Assembly: GCA_025403435.1 (NCBI GenBank) | Contig: CM046337.1 | Coordinates: forward strand, 7,674,768 to 7,738,767 | Source of the DNA: Artocarpus heterophyllus | Lineage: Eukaryota > Streptophyta > Magnoliopsida > Rosales > Moraceae | Direction: 5' to 3' | Length of the DNA stretch: 64,000 bases | Shown here: positions 34,216 to 47,608 of the stretch, one piece after another | Position numbering within the stretch: position 1 is the first letter of the stretch | How the letters are laid out: every line of letters starts with the position of its first letter | The notes under the pieces: generated by a model | The model's input: the letters and a program-made list of their open reading frames with translations, nothing else | Databases searched by the model: none | What the model was told of the DNA's origin: nothing | Translations under genes and position numbers: made by a program

Positions 34216-35225
34216 CATTTTTTAACTTTGTTTTGGCCCTTTGGAAATTCTCCTTTCTCTTCGTAAAACCAGTTGTTGGGGAAGAAGCCCAAGGAAAAGC
34301 ATATACAGCTGGCGAGAAGATTTTCCCAAGCAATTTCACGTAACCTGAAATTGCCATGAACCTACAAATTCATCGCCGCCCATGACAGGTAACATCTCAT
34401 TCAGGAGTTTATGCTGATTCGGGCTATGCAGCTTTGTGCATATGTTGAATTTTTTGGAGCTGATTCCCAAGTCTGCATGGTTCACAAAACAGTGAACGGT
34501 ATTAGGTCCTAAGTAGCATCTTAGATTAGGGAACCTGATTTTCTTACGGCCGTTTTGGTTCACAGGATTGAATAAAAATTCAATTTTTTTTAAGAAAAAA
34601 CACATGGAAAAAAAGATTTGAATTGCAATCCAAATGTGCGAAATAAACAAGCGTTATATAATTTCATCATTCATTATATCTAAAGGTTTGGACATTAGAC
34701 ATATGAGACGCCATGACATTTAAAGTTTAAACAACGACCGGTAGCTCAAACGCCAATGCTTTAATGGATGGACCATATTCTCTCCGGTGAAGTTTCTAGA
34801 GAGAGAAACTGGATTCATGGACATTGTTACCGATGAGATTGGACTTTGGTACCCTTTTGAAAACGATGGTTGATGATGGTTTGGAATCTGGGAAAATGGC
34901 CAAAAGACCACATATCGAAGATATGGCCTTTAAATTTGTCGGCTTGACGAGAAGGAAGAATGTTTTTACGGTTCCTTGGGTTTGGGCAAAGACAATTTTA
35001 CAGCTGAACCACTTCTCCATATTCCCACAATACTGAGATAACGGGTTTTTGCAAACGTGGTAGTTTCTTAGGCAAATAAAAATCCACAAAGAACGATGTG
35101 AAAGAAGGGGTTAATTTTGACCATCTGAAAAATGGTTCTAAACAAACAGAACGATGATCGTGACCGGCCAAACTTTTGAACCTGATTTTTTTTTTCTTGC
35201 CAAAAACAGTGGGACGACTAGGAGA
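34216..35225. other. Intergenic, no gene seen
   Basis: AT-rich, with short random ORFs on both strands. Confidence 0.5.
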
Positions 35226-35229
35226 GTGG

Positions 35230-36087
35230 GGCATTTTAAAAAATAACTTTAAGAAAAAGTCATTTTGGGTAAATGGTCCTTTTTTTTTGTAGTTTTTTGA
35301 CGTAAAAAAACATGCTTTTTGGGCATGAAAACTGCTTCAGTTTTTTTTTCACTCTGTTGAGGTTCTTCTCTTCGTTATAGTTATTTTCTCTTTTTCTAAA
35401 AAAAACTGGGACAATTTACCTACCTAGAAAAGCTTGTTTTTTTTGTGTAAAACAAAAAGAGGTCATTTCCTCAATTAGGAAATTTTTTTGCCCTTTTTTC
35501 AAATTCTTCCAAAGTGGAGTTTCGCTAGTTATTATTCAAGGCTCTATATCCCGACAAATGTTCAGCATTAAACTAAAACTACTTGTATCGGAGATAAAAT
35601 GCGTATCATTCAGGTCTTTCCAAGAACTAATAAAATTTAAACTCATTTTGTTACAATATTTTCTCTGATAAAATTTAAATTGCTACAATATTTTAAGTTA
35701 CTTGGTTCGAACTACCTTGCCAAACGTCCTTGCCTCAAAACAGAATTTTCAGACACCAAACTAAATCCTACCCTCGTTAAGCTGCGGTGGAAAATTGTAT
35801 GCGGGACATTTTAAAAAATGACTTTAAGAAAAAGTTATTTTGGTCAAATGATCTTTTTTTTTTTTGCAGTTTTTTGAAGCAAAAAAATATGCTTTTTGGG
35901 CATCAAAACAGCTCCAGTTTTTTTTTTCACTCTGTTGAGGTTCATCTCCTCGTTATAGTTATTTTCGTCTTTTTTTTGAAAAAAACTGAGACAATTTACC
36001 TACATAAAAAAGTGTATTTTTTATGAAAAAAAAAGAGATCATTTCCTTAATTAAGGATTTTTTTTGGCCCTTTTTTCAAATTCTCCC
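35230..36087. repeat. Pair of ~285-bp direct repeats separated by ~290 bp
   Basis: Segments 35230-35510 and 35801-36087 are diverged copies. Both contain ACTTTAAGAAAAAGT, ATGCTTTTTGGGCAT, CACTCTGTTGAGGTTC, CGTTATAGTTATTTTC and CCCTTTTTTCAAATTCT. The ends do not read TG...CA, so this may be a local duplication or a small repeat element. Confidence 0.75.
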
Positions 36088-37500
36088 CTTGTACGCTTGC
36101 CTGTGTGATGGAAATCTTAGAACCCAACCATGGTTTTGATTATAATGCCACAACTTGTGTGTGATCAGTAATGTGTTACTGCCCATGTTGGGAATGTGGA
36201 CGGTGTTGGTTCTTTCCAACACTGAATAAGAACAATAACAATAACAATAACAATAATATCTGGAATGAGAAGCAGAAAAAAAGAAATCTCTTTCTCTCTC
36301 TCCTTTGTTCAACAAATTCCACTCCCGCCATTCTGACAAAGGTGCGACTTTTGCTCTTTAATGCTTGTGGCTTTTTGTCTGGTTATGGGCTGCGCACAAA
36401 CACTGTTTTTCTTTCTTTGGAATCTAGAAAGTGTGACAGAGCTCGTACTCTCTTGTTGCACTTAAAACCAGGCCTTCTTTCGGGACAAACAAAAGGTACT
36501 AGCAAATAAACAATGATTAACTCACTAATCAGTGCTCTAAAAAATTATAATATAAAAATGATTTGGGCGAAAAAAAGAAAAAAGGGCCGCCTATATAGCC
36601 TGCAAGGCTAGTTCTATATGTAGCTTTCTTTGAGCTTTCGTCTTAGCCTGCTTACAGTTCACAACTTTGACGCGCTCTGGCAACTTGAAAATGATGAAAA
36701 TGGGATACAAACATAATCTCATTTTAATCCAGATCTTTTTAATGTAACAGCACTTTAAAGTTGTTTCCTAGTTAATTTTTAATATGACATATAAAATCTT
36801 GACTTTTTTTTATTTAATTTAAAAGTTTAGGTCGTATTAAAACCACATCTATAATTTAAAGTACTTTAAATTATTATTCCATTAAACATTAATTTAAACT
36901 ACATATATACTTGAATTGACTTAAACCTCCGTCTCAAAAAGGCCATGTTAGTCTTTAATCCAAGATAGCTTTGATCACCCTTTGAGGCTTTGGAGTTGGG
37001 ATGAAGGGACAAGTCTAACTCCTTTCACTCAACTTTTTTTTTAAATATATATTTTGATGATAGAAAAAGATTCACTGAACTTTTTAGCTCTAACAGTTGA
37101 CCAAAACTTTGGTTGAGTTGAGGCCTTGGGATGGTCACATGTCAAAACTATCACTGAACTTTTGGCTAAACAATTCATCCAACTTTGATGGGCTCATATA
37201 CATTGATCCTCTTAAAATGGAATCAGGATTTTTTTTTTTTTCAACTTCACAAAATCAAGGAATATTAGTGGTGAATATTTTCGTGATATAAATCATGGGT
37301 AAGAAGGAAAATCTCACCCAATTTCCTCATCACTATGCAACGACTTCCCCTTGGCTTCATAAAAGGTCCCAAACCTTGCCTCATGATAAGATTGTGCATA
37401 TGCACATATAAAGGCTATTATTTGTTTTTTTAGCTTAAAAAAAAGCTGTTATATGATCGGCTTTGTTTGACAAACTAGTTTTTAACTGTTAGAGTATAAT

Positions 37501-37659
37501 AGGATGTTTGATAGCATTGGTTAGAATTAATTGATTAAAAATGCTACAGTATATGAGAACTTTATATTGTAGTAATTTTTTGCTTTTTATTACACTTGCT
37601 GAGAGCTTTACATTATTTATTAGTTAAACTAATTAGTTATAATTGAGAGCCAAACGTCC
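37501..37659. mobile_element. MITE-like element (hAT-type ends)
   Basis: It starts AGGATGTTTGATAGC and ends GAGAGCCAAACGTCC, an imperfect inverted pair. The interior is AT-rich and there is no coding capacity. Confidence 0.45.
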
Positions 37660-39908
37660 AATAAAACACTCAAATGCTACAGTTAAAAGTAAAAATTTAC
37701 TTTGCTCTAAAGCTTTTACAAACTATAATGTTTAAGTTGCAATTTTAAGTTTGAGGTTTCCAAACATTCTCTTTGATAGTTCTATTTTCAAAAACCCATG
37801 CATTTTCCCTGCCATATTTCTTAAAAAAAAAAAAAACTGCCATTCAAAGTAGAGTAGAGTAGTGTTGCTTTTGTAACATGCAATGCGCTTCAAAAGTTGA
37901 ACCTAAAAACTTTTTTTTCATATTAAAAATTTCCCCCAATCCCAAAAAATAGTTACAACGAAATTTAATGCTATTATTGGGATTTCTTAGCCATTATTCC
38001 AATAATAAATATTTGAACATTAAAAAGGAAAAAAAAAAAAACAAAATATCATAATTGCGAGCTGCAAGGAAGTACCAATTAATAAGTAGCTAGTAATAAA
38101 GATGCACTTTCGGCTGTTTGTACAAAGATCAATGAAGAGAGAGCGTGAGAAATGATTGCTACGCTTAACTGGAAAAAAGTCTCGTTTGGACCATGAATTA
38201 GTATAGATTAGAGTCAGAGAAAGTGCTATATGCTAAGCATTAACCCACCTTCACCTGTTTCTCTGACAAATAGTTAGTTTAAACGTGTTTTTTCTTTTTT
38301 CTTTTCTTTTTTTTATTATTTTTCATCGTGACTGCTACATATGTTTTTATAAATGCAATTTTATTTAACTTTGTATGATTAAAATTTTGTTACTAATAAA
38401 ATAATAAAACTCATTCTAAAAAATATATTATATATTATATTGTGATTTTTGTGACTTTTTTTTTTTTCATATCTTCATGAATTTCCATTTATTTATAAGC
38501 AAATATACAAATTTCTTATTAAGCTATTGGTATTTGAAATTGTCATATTAATTGCAAACAAAAGATTATGCATAAAATTATTGTGTGGATCTATATACAT
38601 TTTATTTACTTGTGATTGGGGGCTACCCAACTATTCAAATATATGTATATGTGGTGTATTTGTGTATTAAATGGAATACCTACATGTTCATATTGCATTT
38701 GTTTCTGTTTTAGTTCCTTTCTCAGGGTAGCTCTATAGGACACGCTTGGTATCCCATTAAACACCTATTGACTAACTTTTTTAAAATAATAATAATAATA
38801 AAAGTAAATGTCTAGTTAAAATATAGAATATGATAGTGGTACGCACGCACATACCCCACTTATTTTAAGAACTACTTGATCTTGGAGTAAGAGAAGTTTC
38901 AACATCTTCTTGTTCTAATCTTCAACGTCCTTGGATGGCTATTTCGTGCTCTGGAAGGCCAGGTTCTCACATATATATTTTATGTTTTTTTAATGAATTC
39001 AAATAAAAAACTAAAAAAAAGAGAGAAAGAAAGTCCAAGCATGAGATCACCAATGACAACCCATTTGCCGTTATTGGTTAGTTTCCACCGGATGGTCTTT
39101 AATTCCACGATTTAAATCCCCATGACACCAAACTTTCTTCGAAATTACCTTTCAAATATATTTTTATAATATTTCTTTCCTTATCAAGTCCAAATAATTG
39201 GCTGTGACACCTGCACATTTCACTTTGTCCCATTGTAACATGCAAATCCTCTTGCGACCAACTATATATAACTTTTGAGATTTCTAGTTTAAATATTTAA
39301 AAATTTTCATTAAAAAAATGTTTGAAAAAAAGTAAAGGGGTATCTAATCAATAGGCTCGCCAAACTCCCCATATTTTTCCAAGTGTCTCCCTCATAATCC
39401 TAGTTCGGATACCTTCCACAATGCTTGATAATAATGATATTTTAGTCCTTGGATTACAATAATGATAGTTTGGGGACGTAACCCATTATTTTCTTGTTGA
39501 TAATGATCTGACATTTGTTTGAATATTCGTTAGAATATTAACGTATTGGTCAGTTTTTCGAACAGTGGAAATTTCTAGATCAATCAATGCATATTTTTTT
39601 TAATATATGAATAATTGCGTTCAGTGCACCGACCAAGAATCATAGGCGGACATATATAGATTATGGTATATGAAAAATCTTGTTGGCCTAATTTTGTTTA
39701 ATTTGTTGATGTCTCCCTAGAGTTTATCTAGTTCTCCTTTTTATTTTGCTACATTTATATTTATTTGTCACTTTCACGTTTTTGCCTCTTTTTTTTCTTT
39801 TTTGAGTTCATCAAATTTTGGTATGATAAATAATATATATATATATATATATATATTTAATTTTCCTAGCCTGATTATGTGGCTTTGTTGTTGTTTATTC
39901 GCTTTACA

Positions 39909-40085
39909 GGGTGTTTTGAAATATGATAAGAATCAGTGGTAAGAACCACTTTTATTGTAGTATGTGAGAGATTTACACTGTAATATATTTTTTTTATTGT
40001 TACTATAGTATGTGAGAGCTTTACACTATTTATAACAAAGATTGTGGTGGAAACTGAGTGGTTCCTACCACTGCCAAACGTCCCC
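39909..40085. mobile_element. MITE-like element
   Basis: The left end is GGGTGTTTTGAAATA and the right end is CACTGCCAAACGTCCCC. Subterminal CAGTGGTAAGAACCAC pairs with GTGGTTCCTACCACTG. Confidence 0.55.
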
Positions 40086-40962
40086 TTAGTTTCGCTTTAC
40101 GTACTTAGTTTGTTCAAATCAATTGTCATTTATTAGTGCATGTTTACAATAATACATATAAACAAATACAATTATTTAATCTTTTTCTTTTCCGGTTAAC
40201 AATTATTCAATGTATATATTTTTAATTTTCTGGATGTTTTGTTTTTGTTTAGGCTGTGGCACAACTGGCTGGTTATTCCTTCTCTTTTTATCTCTATTGT
40301 TTTTGTGTTTTTTTAATTTTTTTTGCGGTTTTTTTAATCTCTATTGTTGTTGTGTTTTTTTTTTTTTTGTGGCTTTTTTTTAAACTTGGGATAGAAAAAT
40401 TTAAATTCTTCACCCTTAATTAGAGTAGGATGTGGTTTAACCGCTAAGTCATGCCTGCAACTACATTTTGTTTTTGGTGTTTTAGTTTTAGTTTTAGTGT
40501 TTTTTTAAATAACACTTGATGGAGTATTTGGGAACATTAGTTTGGACCAAAACATGATAATATACTAGGGCTTTATATTGTTTATAATTTAAATAATTGG
40601 TTTGCAACAATGTTTTCAAACACAAGATTAGGCAAGTCAACAAACTTATTTACCACAAAGCAGCATAATAGCGACGAAAAACAATCACAAGAAAATGTGT
40701 CACAACACATTATTATAAGTTGAAAATAAGTTAGGTGATTAAGACCTTTTCTTCTTATTGTGTAAAAAATATGAAATAATTTCAAGTAGTGTTGATATAC
40801 AGAGATGGTAGGTACTAAGGTCGACAATACAGGTTATGAAACAATGATACGACATGTTTTTTTGCAAGTTATGGTCAGAAAAATTAATCATGGGTTATTT
40901 TAGTGTCAACCCGAATTTGACCTGTCAAAAAAAGTCGTGTTCAAGTCAGCCCATATGATACT

Positions 40963-41073
40963 AAGGACCCGTTTGGTTCGAGTATTTGAATTGAGATTTA
41001 AATTTTTGTGAGAGAAAATACTGTAGCAAAATGATTCGAACCGTGATTCGAGTATCGAAATAAACGGGCCTTA
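40963..41073. mobile_element. Short MITE-like element
   Basis: AAGGACCCGTTTGGTTCGAG at the left faces AACGGGCCTT at the right. TCGAGTAT and CGAGTATCGA words recur inside. About 110 bp. Confidence 0.5.
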
Positions 41074-41454
41074 AAATGATCCGTCTAACCTGCAATTAAT
41101 TATTTAAATATTTTTAAAAATATTTTTATTATCAAATATTTCCATAAGACAACACTAGCTCACTTAATTTCATTGAACTTGTTATTTTGTTAAATGTTGT
41201 TAAAATTTTAGAACAATTTTTTGTTGTTGTAATACAGAACTCATTTGACTTCAAAAAATTTGTTGTATGTTTGTTTTTATATTATATTAATGTAAATTCA
41301 AAGCTAAAAATGTTGCAGATTAGTGCAGGTTATTACGGGTCATCGATGGGAGGGTTGTGTTAATGTCGAATTAGTTTATATAAAAATTGATCTTAAATCC
41401 GACCCTAATTTAACCTATCGACATGAATTGTACTTACCAGTAGTGCATAATATC

Positions 41455-41730
41455 CTATAATATATATTGAAGGAGCGCGTCCCCCAGGATTTGAACCTGT
41501 GACTACTTGTACAAGAGGGCCTTAAGGCCAATCCCAAGTACCAATCCCACCAATCCAATGGGATTGGTACTTGAGATAGGCCTAAAACTCTCTTATTCAA
41601 GAGGGAAAAGGTTCGACTCTAGTCCCCCCACAGGAGGCAAATCCATGTAGACGCTCCCCGAGCAGTCTCTCAAGCAATACGTTTGAGGAACCTGCCCAGC
41701 TCCAGCCGGGGAACCCAATCTCTCAACAGT
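41455..41730. repeat. tRNA-related (SINE-like) dispersed repeat
   Basis: GC-richer than its surroundings. Minus-strand AGGTTCAAATCC near 41490 and plus-strand GGTTCGACTCTAG near 41611 resemble Pol III B boxes. A 14-bp perfect hairpin stem (AAGTACCAATCCCA with TGGGATTGGTACTT, 41536-41573) lies inside. No complete tRNA cloverleaf or clear poly-A end was found. Confidence 0.4.
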
Positions 41731-43402
41731 GGTTATGATTTAAAATACTGTAATATTTTTTGCTTTATACTTTAACATATGAGAAATTTACATTATTAAG
41801 TAACTACAACTATGGTTCTAATCGTAGTTGCCAAACACCCTATACAATGTAAAAGGAACCTTTATTTTTCCATATAGAAACTATGAAAGTGAATGACAAT
41901 TCTAACCTAATAAATCCGAATTGGTTTGTACTAAAATAAAAGAGCATGATTATAACCATGTTCGGAATCTAGAAGAAATAAGGGTATAACAAAACAATGT
42001 CACTATTGTTTCTTTTTTCCCCTTTTTTTTTTTTATATATATATAACTCAGACAACAATGTCAATATGATTTATATGACATTTCTACATTTAACGGTGAA
42101 AGTTTTGTTCTTAATTAAAATTATATGAAACCCTTATTTTTTTGAGGTAACAAAAATTAATTGACCCCTTCGTATTGAAGAATGATCACATTGTCACTTG
42201 ATTCAATGAAGCACAAATGTTAAAAGGACTTAAATTTTTCTAATCAGTTTTAAAGAAAGAACTATTAGGAGAAGGTTTTAGCTAAAACCTTTTGGCATTT
42301 ATAAATAAAGAATAACATTAAACTAAAAAGGTGTTTGGAAGAACGATTAAAGCTAAAAATATTAATTTAAATATTATAATATATAAAAAATTTATATTAT
42401 AATATTTTTTTATTATAATTGTTGAGAGTTTAATTCGTTTAACTCCAATTGAAATTTCCATTATAAATAAATTAAATATACATATTTATATTCCTGAGAT
42501 TTTGACAGAAAACATAAGAGAGACTTTCATAGACTATCCTAGGACGCTTTTAAGATTAGAACTTGTTGAACCCAGCTAACGAAACAGCGTGTTCTGTTTC
42601 GCGTCCAAAATTCACACGTTCTAATTTAAACACCAGCTGTGATCATCTGTGGTCAATACCACGTTCCAAGAAATCATTGATTCAATCTTGGCTGATTCTC
42701 TCTCATTTTTTTTTCTTTTTTAATCCCAAAGAAAGGTCAAAAAACTATATTTAATTAGTTTTTTTTTTTTTTTGTAACTTTTAACTTTAGAGGAGTTGTG
42801 GTGGGCGGTGTTGTTGTACGCGTGGAACACAGCTCTCAAAGCTTAAATTTGAGCCTGGCAGTTAAAAAAAAAAAAAAATAGAAAAATGAAAAAAATAAAA
42901 AAAAGGCTCCAATGGGCAGCGCGTTTCGGCCAGTGGGTCCTGGTCACTACAAGAGGACGTCAGCAAGGTGGGACCTACCTTTTTCAAAGTTGACCTTTTC
43001 GAAATTTTGCCAAATCAGACGGCCACCAAGTACCGTATCATGATGTGCGAGTCACGGGGGGGTAAACACAAAACCAAGACAAAAATTGTTCTTTTAATTT
43101 TATGACAAAAGAAGAAAGAAGATTTATAAAAATAAAGATAAAATGGGCGAGAAAAGGAAGGAAAGAACGAAGAAAGAAGAAAATCTTGGTTACGGAAGAA
43201 AAGGACAAAGATCTGTTGCAAACCGGCTTGCATCCAAGAATCGCCTTAAAAGAATCAGATTTTGCCACGTCAGTGAAGAGTGCTATTCGAGCACGTAAAA
43301 GACAATACAACAATACCTTTTTCTTAAAAATAAAAAAATCCCCACCCTTCTAATTTTTTGGAATTAAATCCCTTTCCGGTTACTAAGCTTAGGACATGTA
43401 GA

Positions 43403-43558
43403 CAGTGTTTGGTTAAAGGTGTTATGAATCATAAATTTAATTATAAATAATATAAAATTTTTATATATTATAGTAAAAAAAATTATTACAGTATAAAGTT
43501 TTTATATGCTACAGTAAAAACAGTCTCACTAATTGTTCCCATCACTAACCAAACACCC
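43403..43558. mobile_element. MITE-like element
   Basis: CAGTGTTTGGTTAAAGG at the left pairs imperfectly with CACTAACCAAACACCCG at the right. The interior is palindromic and AT-rich (TATAAAATTTTTATA). Confidence 0.55.
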
Positions 43559-44210
43559 GACTAATTTCTTAGATTCTAAAAAAAGAAAATATTTTTGTGT
43601 TGTCTGCAATAAGAGTTAGAACTAAACTTTTAGTTGCTGTAATATAAAGCTCTTTAGGTGTTACAATATTAAGAAAAAAATATACTATAATGTAAAGTTT
43701 TTATATACTATAATATTTTCAACCAAATTTGGTTCTAACTAAGACTTCTAAACACCTTATTTATTTCTCACTTAAAAAGGAAAAAAGAACCTCAGGACAT
43801 GTTCAGTTAAGATAAGAATGAGAAGAATGTTCTCCTTTTTTTAATGTATTTTTACTAAATAAAAAATTGTTAAAATATAAAGAATAAGGCTATAACATTT
43901 AAACCAAAAATTCAAATTTTTTTACAATCATATTAAATTTTAATTGATCGTAACATACACAAAAAAAAATAGTATTTTTTTGAAGACAAATAAGTAATTT
44001 TTTTGAGGTAACATTTTAGTACTAAAGTTAACAAAATTTCAAATCTCGAGATTAATAAACATTGAAACAGAAATTAAGTTGTTTCCAATTTCATTTCTTA
44101 ATAAATAAATAAATTCTTAATTAATTTTTTCTATTGTATTTCATAACAAATTAATAATGATTGTATTCACAACAAATTAATAATTGAGTTGTATAGGCGG
44201 CAGATACATG

Positions 44211-44362
44211 TCGTTTGGTTATGTTTTCAAAATATGTAAAAATATTTTTGTTTTAAAATATGAGAATCCTTTAAGAATTATGTTGAGAGTGTTTTTAAAA
44301 TTTTTATCTTGAAAAACATGTAAAAATATTTCTAAAAATTTTGAGAACATAACCAAACGCTC
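44211..44362. mobile_element. MITE-like element with good terminal inverted repeats
   Basis: TCGTTTGGTTATGTTTTCAA at the left faces a right end whose reverse complement reads GCGTTTGGTTATGTTCTCAA. The arms match for over 20 bp. No coding capacity. A related but poorer copy lies near 62620-62745. Confidence 0.7.
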
Positions 44363-44723
44363 CCATTCTTATTCACCTTTTTTTTTTCTTCTTACAGTAA
44401 CTCTTCTTTTCCTATTATATTTTGTTTGAAGTCAGTAGTTATTAAAGCAAAATACTTACCAAAAAAAAGTCCCAAATCATAAACAACTGATGGTAAAACG
44501 ATGTGGTGTTTTCAGCAATACGTCTTAAATGGCAACTAAATACTTACACCTAATGCTTAAACAAATGAAAAACTTTTTTCAGCCCTTCAGGCTCCAGCTC
44601 AAGCCCCCTAACATGGGTGAACCCCACCATATGACCCACATAGTGGGGCCCATCGCGGGGCCCGGGTCCTAGCTGGATCGGCTCCTAAACGAATGCCAGA
44701 TGACGAGACAGTCCTCAGATGCC

Positions 44724-44810
44724 CACGTGGCGTACTTTCATTGCTGACCGATGGTAGTTGTTACGCTGTTTGAGATGCAGTGGAAACTTGCCTCCCATAC
44801 TATAAAAAGG
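44724..44810 (+). promoter_or_regulatory. Core promoter of the RLCK gene
   Basis: A G-box CACGTG at 44724-44729 and a TATA box (CTATAAAAAGG, about 44800-44810) stand 225-310 bp before the ATG. A CT-rich leader follows. Confidence 0.6.
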
Positions 44811-44925
44811 AGTTAAAAAAAGCAAAAAAATTAAAAGAAAAACTGCTCAGTGCTGTGGAAGAACTCTCTCTCTCTCTAGTTCTGTGCCGTAGCTTCGGAA
44901 AAGTCTCGCATTTCCTCTGTTTTTC

Positions 44926-44973
44926 ATGTTCGGTTTCGGAGCTCGTCGTTTCGGCACTGTCTTCTCGTCGTAG
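44926..44973 (+). other. Upstream ORF in RLCK leader (15 codons)
   Basis: ATG with weak context opens MFGFGARRFGTVFSS and stops 61 nt before the main ATG, downstream of the TATA box. Confidence 0.45.
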
Positions 44974-45034
44974 CTGAGGAAGAAATTTCCAGAGAGTAGA
45001 GAGAGAAAGAGAAAGGAGGAAAAACGACGCCCTC

Positions 45035-47526
45035 ATGGGGTGCTTTCCTTGCGCCGGAAAATCGAGCAAAGGATCGGAGAAGAAGAAGGAGACTAGAAGC
45101 GTCAACAACAACAATAGAAAGTCAGGCGATCAAACGGCGCAAGGTGTGTTGGTCGTTCAACCTTTTTCTTCCAAAAGGTTTCGAATTGAAAGAAAAAAGA
45201 AAAACGTATTTTGCTCTTTTGTGGAATTTTGAAAATTTCCCCCTTTTTTTTTTGGTTTGTTTGTTTTCTTGAATTGTCTTCGTGGTTTTTGGGGGAACTT
45301 AATCGGAATCGATTTTTCATTTTCCTTTCCTTTTTCTGTTTATTTTTTTCGTCGGTGGTGCTTGTGACGCACCTGGGATTTTTCTTGTCGTTTTCTTTGC
45401 CAAGTTTGAAGGCTTCTTTACTGTTCACTTTTCTTTCCGAGCCGTGCTGTTCTTCCAATTTGGCTTTTTCTCGGGAATTCTCTCTCTTTTTTTTTTGTGG
45501 AGAAATTTTCCTTTTTTTTTACTGCTCCTCGTTCCATGATTTAGGAACTATCTTTCTGTTCTTTTAATTATTTTTTGATGCCTTCTGTGGGAAAGAAAAA
45601 GGCAAGAATTTGCGCTTCAGTTGAACATGGGCTTCAAAATAAGTAGCTTCAATTTTCGATCTTATTTATTTAATTGTCCATTTAATTTAGTGCCCATGAG
45701 TTGCTAAACTTACTGCTTTTCGTTTGAGTAATTTGTCTCAATATTTACTAATTCTCTTTTGTTTGTTTGCATGGTTGGCAAGGTCCAGTCAATTGTCCCA
45801 GTTCCGTCTGGTTCTTGGTATTGATTTTGTTTATTTTTATTTTATTTTATTTTTTCATTTCACACGTTCTTTTTTATTTTCTTTTAAATTCTGATGTCTT
45901 CAATTTTCATAATCAAGAATTAATCATCTCTTTTTGGTTTTTTCTTACCATCTGCTTAGTTTCATGTCCTTATCTTTGGCCTAATAATCTCTCATTCTAT
46001 CTCTCTCTCTTTCTCTCTATCTGATCATGTGATTCGTTTCTGTTTTCCATGTGATTAGTTTCTCCAAAAGTCAGTCCGGACGTGAAGAAGGAGGCTGTCT
46101 CTAAGGATGACCAGTTATCATTGGACGCCAATAACTTAAACTTGAGGGATGACGAGGCCAATAATCGCAGGCGGGCACAGACCATTTCCTTAAAAGAGCT
46201 CGAGATGGCGACCGATAATTTCAGGCCAGATTGCTTTCTGGGCGAGGGAGGTTTTGGCAAAGTTTACAAGGGTCGCTTGGAGAGAATCAATCAGGTTGCC
46301 CCTGTTACTCTTATTCAAAATACTGCCCTTTTCATTTATTTTCTTTAACATATTTCCTTTATATGCTATGGAGTATCGATGTTGCCTTTGGAGGTGAAAG
46401 TAATGAAGTTTTTTGTGTAGGATGTGGCTATCAAGCGACTTGACCCGAAAGGACTTCAAGGGGTTAGGGAATTTGTTGTTGAAGTACTGACGCTAAGTCT
46501 TGCTGACCACCCTAATCTTGTTAAGTTAATTGGATTTTGTGCTGAGGAGGATCAAAGGATGTTGGTTTATGAATACATGCCCTTAGGATCTTTGGAAAAC
46601 CATTTGCAGGGTATATAAAACTCGATTGACCTGAGATTTGATTGTCCTGTTATTCTTTTTCTTACTAGTAGAAGGTCTAATGTTCCTTTTGACTCTTTGT
46701 TGCAGATCTTCCCCCTGGTAGGAGAGCACTTGACTGGAATACAAGAATGAAGATAGCAGCCGGGGCAGCGAGCGGGTTGGAGTATTTGCATGACAAGATG
46801 AACCCCCCTGTCATATACCGCGACCTGAAGTGCGCAAACATTTTGCTCGGTGAGGGGTACCATCCGAAGCTATCTGACTTTGGCTTGGCGAAAGTAGGAC
46901 CATGTGGGGATCAAACTCATGTTTCTACAAGGATTATGGGAACATATGGATATTGTGCGCCAGATTACGCAATGACAGGTCAACTTACCTTCAAATCTGA
47001 TATATATAGCTTTGGGGTTGTTCTTTTGGAGCTCATCTCAGGTAGGAAAGCCATTGATGAGACAAAAGCCTCCAAGGAGCAAAACCTGGTTGCTTGGGTA
47101 AGATAATCCTAATCTCTGTTCTCATTACTGACATAAATAGAATTAGTACCTCTTTGAATTAGCCAATTTTATTCGTGCCATTGCTTTTGTTAAATCATTT
47201 TAGTATGGTTCTGAACACTTGGTTGCTTGTTGAATTCTTTGCAGGCGCGGCCTTTGTTCAAAGACCGGAGGAAATTTCCGCAAATGGCTGATCCGTTACT
47301 GCAAGGTCAATATCCAGTAAGAGGATTATACCAAGCTCTTGCTATTGCAGCAATGTGTGTTCAAGAGCAGGCTAGCACACGACCCGTTATAGCAGACGTG
47401 GTTACAGCTTTGAATTACCTTGCTTCCCAACCGTTTGACCCCCAAAACCACCCAGGCCAGAGCTCCAGAAGGGAAAGGGATGGTGATGGAAGGCAAAGTG
47501 TTAGCAGTGGAACAGAGAGACAATGA
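45035..47526 (+). CDS. Receptor-like cytoplasmic kinase, subfamily VII (PBS1-like/PBL)
   Basis: Five exons (45035-45143, 46059-46294, 46421-46610, 46706-47097, 47245-47526) give 402 aa. The N-terminus MGCFPCAGK carries Gly2 and nearby Cys residues typical of myristoylation and palmitoylation, so it should sit at the plasma membrane. Kinase landmarks: Gly loop [11 protein letters not shown] (98-108), Lys120 in DVAIKRL, catalytic YRDLKCAN with Asp218, DFG at 236-238, and the activation segment [16 protein letters not shown]. The APE motif reads APD (Asp265), a mild change. The ending [17 protein letters not shown] is typical of PBL kinases related to CDL1/PBL7. Such kinases relay signals from surface receptors in immunity and brassinosteroid responses. 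The first intron is about 915 bp. Which PBL clade is not certain. Confidence 0.92.
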
Positions 47527-47552
47527 AAGATAGAGGACTTAATATTTAGAAT

Positions 47553-47558
47553 AATAAA
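47553..47558 (+). terminator. Polyadenylation signal of the RLCK gene
   Basis: AATAAA lies 26 nt after the stop codon. Other AT-rich signals follow, so the actual end may be further on. Confidence 0.4.
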
Positions 47559-47608
47559 ACAGTCAATACCCTTTTGCGGTTCGTATATGAAGTAGTTGCC
47601 CAGTTATC

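Larger units (their letters stand above)
36088..44560. other. Long AT-rich intergenic region with small inverted-repeat elements
   Basis: No gene is supported in this 8.5 kb. It holds an (AACAAT)n microsatellite near 36231-36257, several MITE-like elements (separate entries), a tRNA-related repeat at 41455-41730, a TA run at 39833-39856, and GC-richer promoter-like patches near 42780-43070. Confidence 0.55.

Noticed and set aside
41480..41530. A tRNA gene
   Set aside because: A T-arm-like word is present, but no acceptor stem, D arm or full cloverleaf could be matched.
45102..45567. 118-aa ORFs on both strands in RLCK intron 1
   Set aside because: They lie mainly in an intron with a GT donor and AG acceptor and consist of low-complexity Phe/Ser or Lys/Arg residues.
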